Source of the DNA: Isoetes taiwanensis
Lineage: Eukaryota > Streptophyta > Lycopodiopsida > Isoetales > Isoetaceae
Direction: 5' to 3'
Assembly (NCBI GenBank): GCA_021234155.1
Contig: JAJEKV010000002.1
Coordinates: 40,413,841-40,477,840 of the forward strand
DNA length: 64,000 bases
The notes under the pieces were generated by a model. That model saw nothing but the letters and a program-made list of their open reading frames with translations. It was not told where the DNA came from and ran no database searches. Position numbers and translations under genes: made by a program. Within the stretch, counting starts at the first letter, position 1. Every line of letters starts with the position of its first letter. This document shows, piece after piece, positions 61,266-64,000 of this stretch.

Positions 61266-64000
61266 ACATCCTCTTATTAGCAATTGGCAGTAGAAATTGG
61301 AAACAATTTCCCTTATAGGTATTTCCATTGTAGCCGACCATCTTAGTTGACTTTGCAAAAATAAATCATCAGGACAGTCCGCTCATCATCCGCTATAGAA
61401 TTTCTTCAAGCTGAGTTGAACGGTTTAAAATGGTCTAGACGGTCATTCATACCATTGTTATAAGGTAAGGTAACTGGGACAAGATTCCCAGTTTAGCTGC
61501 GATCGACAGAGCCGGGAGCAGCTAACTGGGAGTCTTGGACCAGTTAGCTTACCCTAATAATACCATAATTGAGTCGTCGTCGTTTGCATTTCTCCGTTTG
61601 CTTCTTGGCTCGAGCTTCTGGCTATGGTGTCTGTAGCTCTCCAGCCTTGCAGGATCTGAAACGCAATCGCCACTGAAACCCCATCGACGGATCTGGAACC
61701 GCCATAGCCGGATCTGTCCGGTCGCCACTGAGACCCCATCGCCGGATCTGGAACCGCCATAGCCAGATCTATCCGATTGCTTTAGGGCACTTTTGTGCAA
61801 AAATCCACCAGCTCTATAGGTCATCGAGAATCTGTGCTCATGATTGTTATTCTGTGACGTTCTTCCTGCCTCTCCCTTTGTTTCTTTTCCTTCTCTTCCT
61901 TTCTTAGCTGTTTCTCCCAATCCTTCTGCCTTTTCAACTCATCATTGACATTCTGTTCAACAATCAAAACAGTCGAAGGTTTCTTGGACCTCCCTTTCTT
62001 CTTTCCTTTGCCAATCGATTCATGGGAGGCATCAGCCATAAGCATAAGATTATGCTACACATTTTCCACACCTAATTCTAACTGCTTAGATGGATTTTCA
62101 AGGAAGGTACTATTGTCGAAGAGAGCATGATCATCACTCTGAATTGGCTGCTGCATGGACCTCACAAGGCAATCATCCACCTCCATCAAGGCCCGCCCTC
62201 ATCGATCAGTATGCCCAGAGCATAGCAACTGCCTAGCTATCATCTTCAGCATCCTAAATTTTGAAAAAACAATGTCTAAAACATACCTGTATTCGTGTTG
62301 CTTCCGGCTGCAGAGGAGTGATCAGGAGACGCCATCACCAAAACCACATGATATCAGCGCAAACATCCTCTTATCAGCAATTGGCAGCAGAAATTAGAAA
62401 CAAGCTGCCTTCCGACACGACATAGCAGATCAGGGATAAAATCAGATGCCCACACGACATGCCTTCACAGTGAGCTAAAAAATGAACCACTATATTTAAC
62501 CAATATCATATTATCTAAAAACCATGATATATATGGCTTTCTATGCATGAATCTATTTGATAGAATAGAATAGAATAGAATTTTTAGCGTGTCCACGGAG
62601 GATAGAATAGAATAGAATAGAATAGAATAGAATAGAATAGAATAGAATAGAATAGAATAGAATAGAATAGAATAGAATAGAATAGAATAGAATAGAATAG
62701 AATAGAATAGAAGAAAACCACATGCCATAGTGGTTTATCGATATATATAATGTTTTGTTATATTGTTTTTTATGTTGATTGTAGTGGTTTATTAAAATAG
62801 TCGGTTTTTTATATAGTTTCATGCGACTATAGTGGTTCATCACAACTAGTAATGGTTTGTTAAAACCATAGCTACCCGGAACGGGAACTGGAACGGGAAC
62901 TTGGACCCAAATTTGGGAACTAAACGGAACGGATGGGAACGGAACGTCCAACTTTTTTAATTTTTAAAAGTGAAAATGGTTTTGGAGTTCCCTTTGCATA
63001 TAGATTATCATAGAACACTTAGAACGTAAAAAATGTGAAATACATAGTGATGGGTTAAAGTAATAGGTAAAACCATTCTTTAACCATAGAACACTTAGAA
63101 CAGAAAAATGTGAAATACATAGTGATGGGTTAAAAGTAATAGGTAAAACCATTCTTTAACGTTCATCAAGAGTTTGGTTCTCTTTCTCTTTCCTAATCTC
63201 AGATATGTTTACACATCATAATGGCCAACTTGTGTATATTGATGCTCATAATGTTGTGAGATTTGTGACTAAAATGAGAACATGCTAGACAATCACTATA
63301 AATAGTTGTTATTGCAAAAAGAGCATATAGTTCTATTATGAGCTTTCAAAGGCCATCAGAAGCTTTCCAAGTTCTCTCGATATTTAGGATATATTTCTAA
63401 GCATAAATCGTCCTATTTTTTTTCCCTTTATTGTAAGATCATTCTGCTGATTCTTTCATGCCATACTTTGGCATCATTTAGAATTCTTGATCTTGTGAGC
63501 ATCCAAACATTCAGATAAAAGGGACAGGAAAAGACATGATTGCGTTGTATTGTTCCCTTAATCTGGTTATCATGTATTTGATCTACATATGATCACGGTA
63601 TTTCTCTGAGTAGGATAAAAGCAAACAAATGACATGACCAGAAAGGTTTACATATCACTTACTTACAAATCTATTCTTACAAGTTTGCATCAAAAAGCTT
63701 ACAAGTTTTATGCTTTCCTCTCAAAGATTTCGATGGCACAGAGGGCATGCTCTAGTAGTCTCCATTGCTCCAGCCGAATAGAGAGCCGGCTCACGCAGCA
63801 GAGGTCGAAAGGGCAGAGGTCAAAGCCGAAGCCTCGCAGCAGTAGGTGTTTTTCGATTCGAGAGTGAGAGATAAAAGAATGAGGAGTACTCTCGGATTGC
63901 TAAAATGAATTTACCTTCCGAGTTCAGAGTTTGATAGCTGGGCAACAGGCTCCTCTAGTCCAAAAGATACAGTACGCTCCTTCAACACTTTAGTAGCAGT
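61266..64000 (+). repeat. Second copy of the 5,992-bp unit (runs off the window)
   Basis: Nearly identical to 55274-58007. It includes the second (AATAG)n tract (62601-62712) and the left end of the hAT-like element (from 62866, same TTAAAA flank). Differences are few but one stretch (62172-62212 against 56180-56220) is replaced by unrelated-looking sequence. The matching LINE would lie outside the window. Confidence 0.85.
62601..62712 (+). repeat. (AATAG)n satellite, second copy
   Basis: Same tract as at 56611, of similar length, in the duplicated block. Confidence 0.97.

Overview
This is nuclear DNA from a land plant. Its genes are split by short GT-AG introns, they are mostly of plant type (mTERF, PPR, PAN, proline-rich, CCT), and about half of the window is decayed transposon and repeat sequence. 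A long EF-hand/coiled-coil gene with features of sperm-flagellum proteins, together with DYW/PLS-style PPR remnants, points to a plant with swimming sperm (fern, lycophyte, bryophyte, or less likely cycad/Ginkgo). That placement is inference. Nothing in the window looks prokaryotic, viral or CRISPR-like. Layout: (1) 1.6-9.1 kb, + strand: a gene of at least 13 coding exons, about 1,316 aa, with a perfect EF-hand loop, two CxxC motifs, coiled coil and a 'HCEERGSLL' segment like axonemal/TSNAXIP1-type proteins. A LINE-like tail lies in one intron. (2) 9.7-19.2 kb: a mobile-element graveyard: unidentified decayed exons, a (GATA)n tract, a transposase remnant, two LINE reverse transcriptases and a reversed MULE transposase. 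(3) 20.9-22.5 kb: a broken PAN-domain membrane-protein tail (- strand) and a frameshifted secreted proline-rich protein (+ strand). (4) 22.6-28.0 kb: arrayed repeats: a 19-20-bp minisatellite, an 813-bp tandem array that ends in a large inverted copy, then 59-, ~166- and 157-bp tandem repeats. (5) 28.3-43 kb: LINE ORF1, a Gly-rich pseudogene, two PPR pseudogenes, a multi-pass membrane-protein gene with a LINE 3' end in its intron, two copia gag fragments and an LTR end with a tRNA-Met primer-binding site. (6) 43.4-50.2 kb: the best genes: an intronless mTERF gene and a complete 15-exon CCT6 (TCP-1 zeta) gene whose spliced exons give 534 aa exactly in frame; Tourist-like MITEs sit 3' of each. 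(7) 51-64 kb: a pogo-like transposase remnant, then a directly repeated block (55274 onward and 61266 onward, offset 5,992 bp) with pentanucleotide satellites, a hAT-like non-autonomous element and a LINE cut off at the repeat junction. Functionally, the live genes are a cytosolic chaperonin subunit, an organelle gene-expression factor, a probable flagellar structural protein and possibly a membrane protein. They are not a pathway. The rest is repeat biology. No clearly new biological system is visible; the most unusual structures are the foldback array at 23.2-26.0 kb and the 6-kb tandem duplication.
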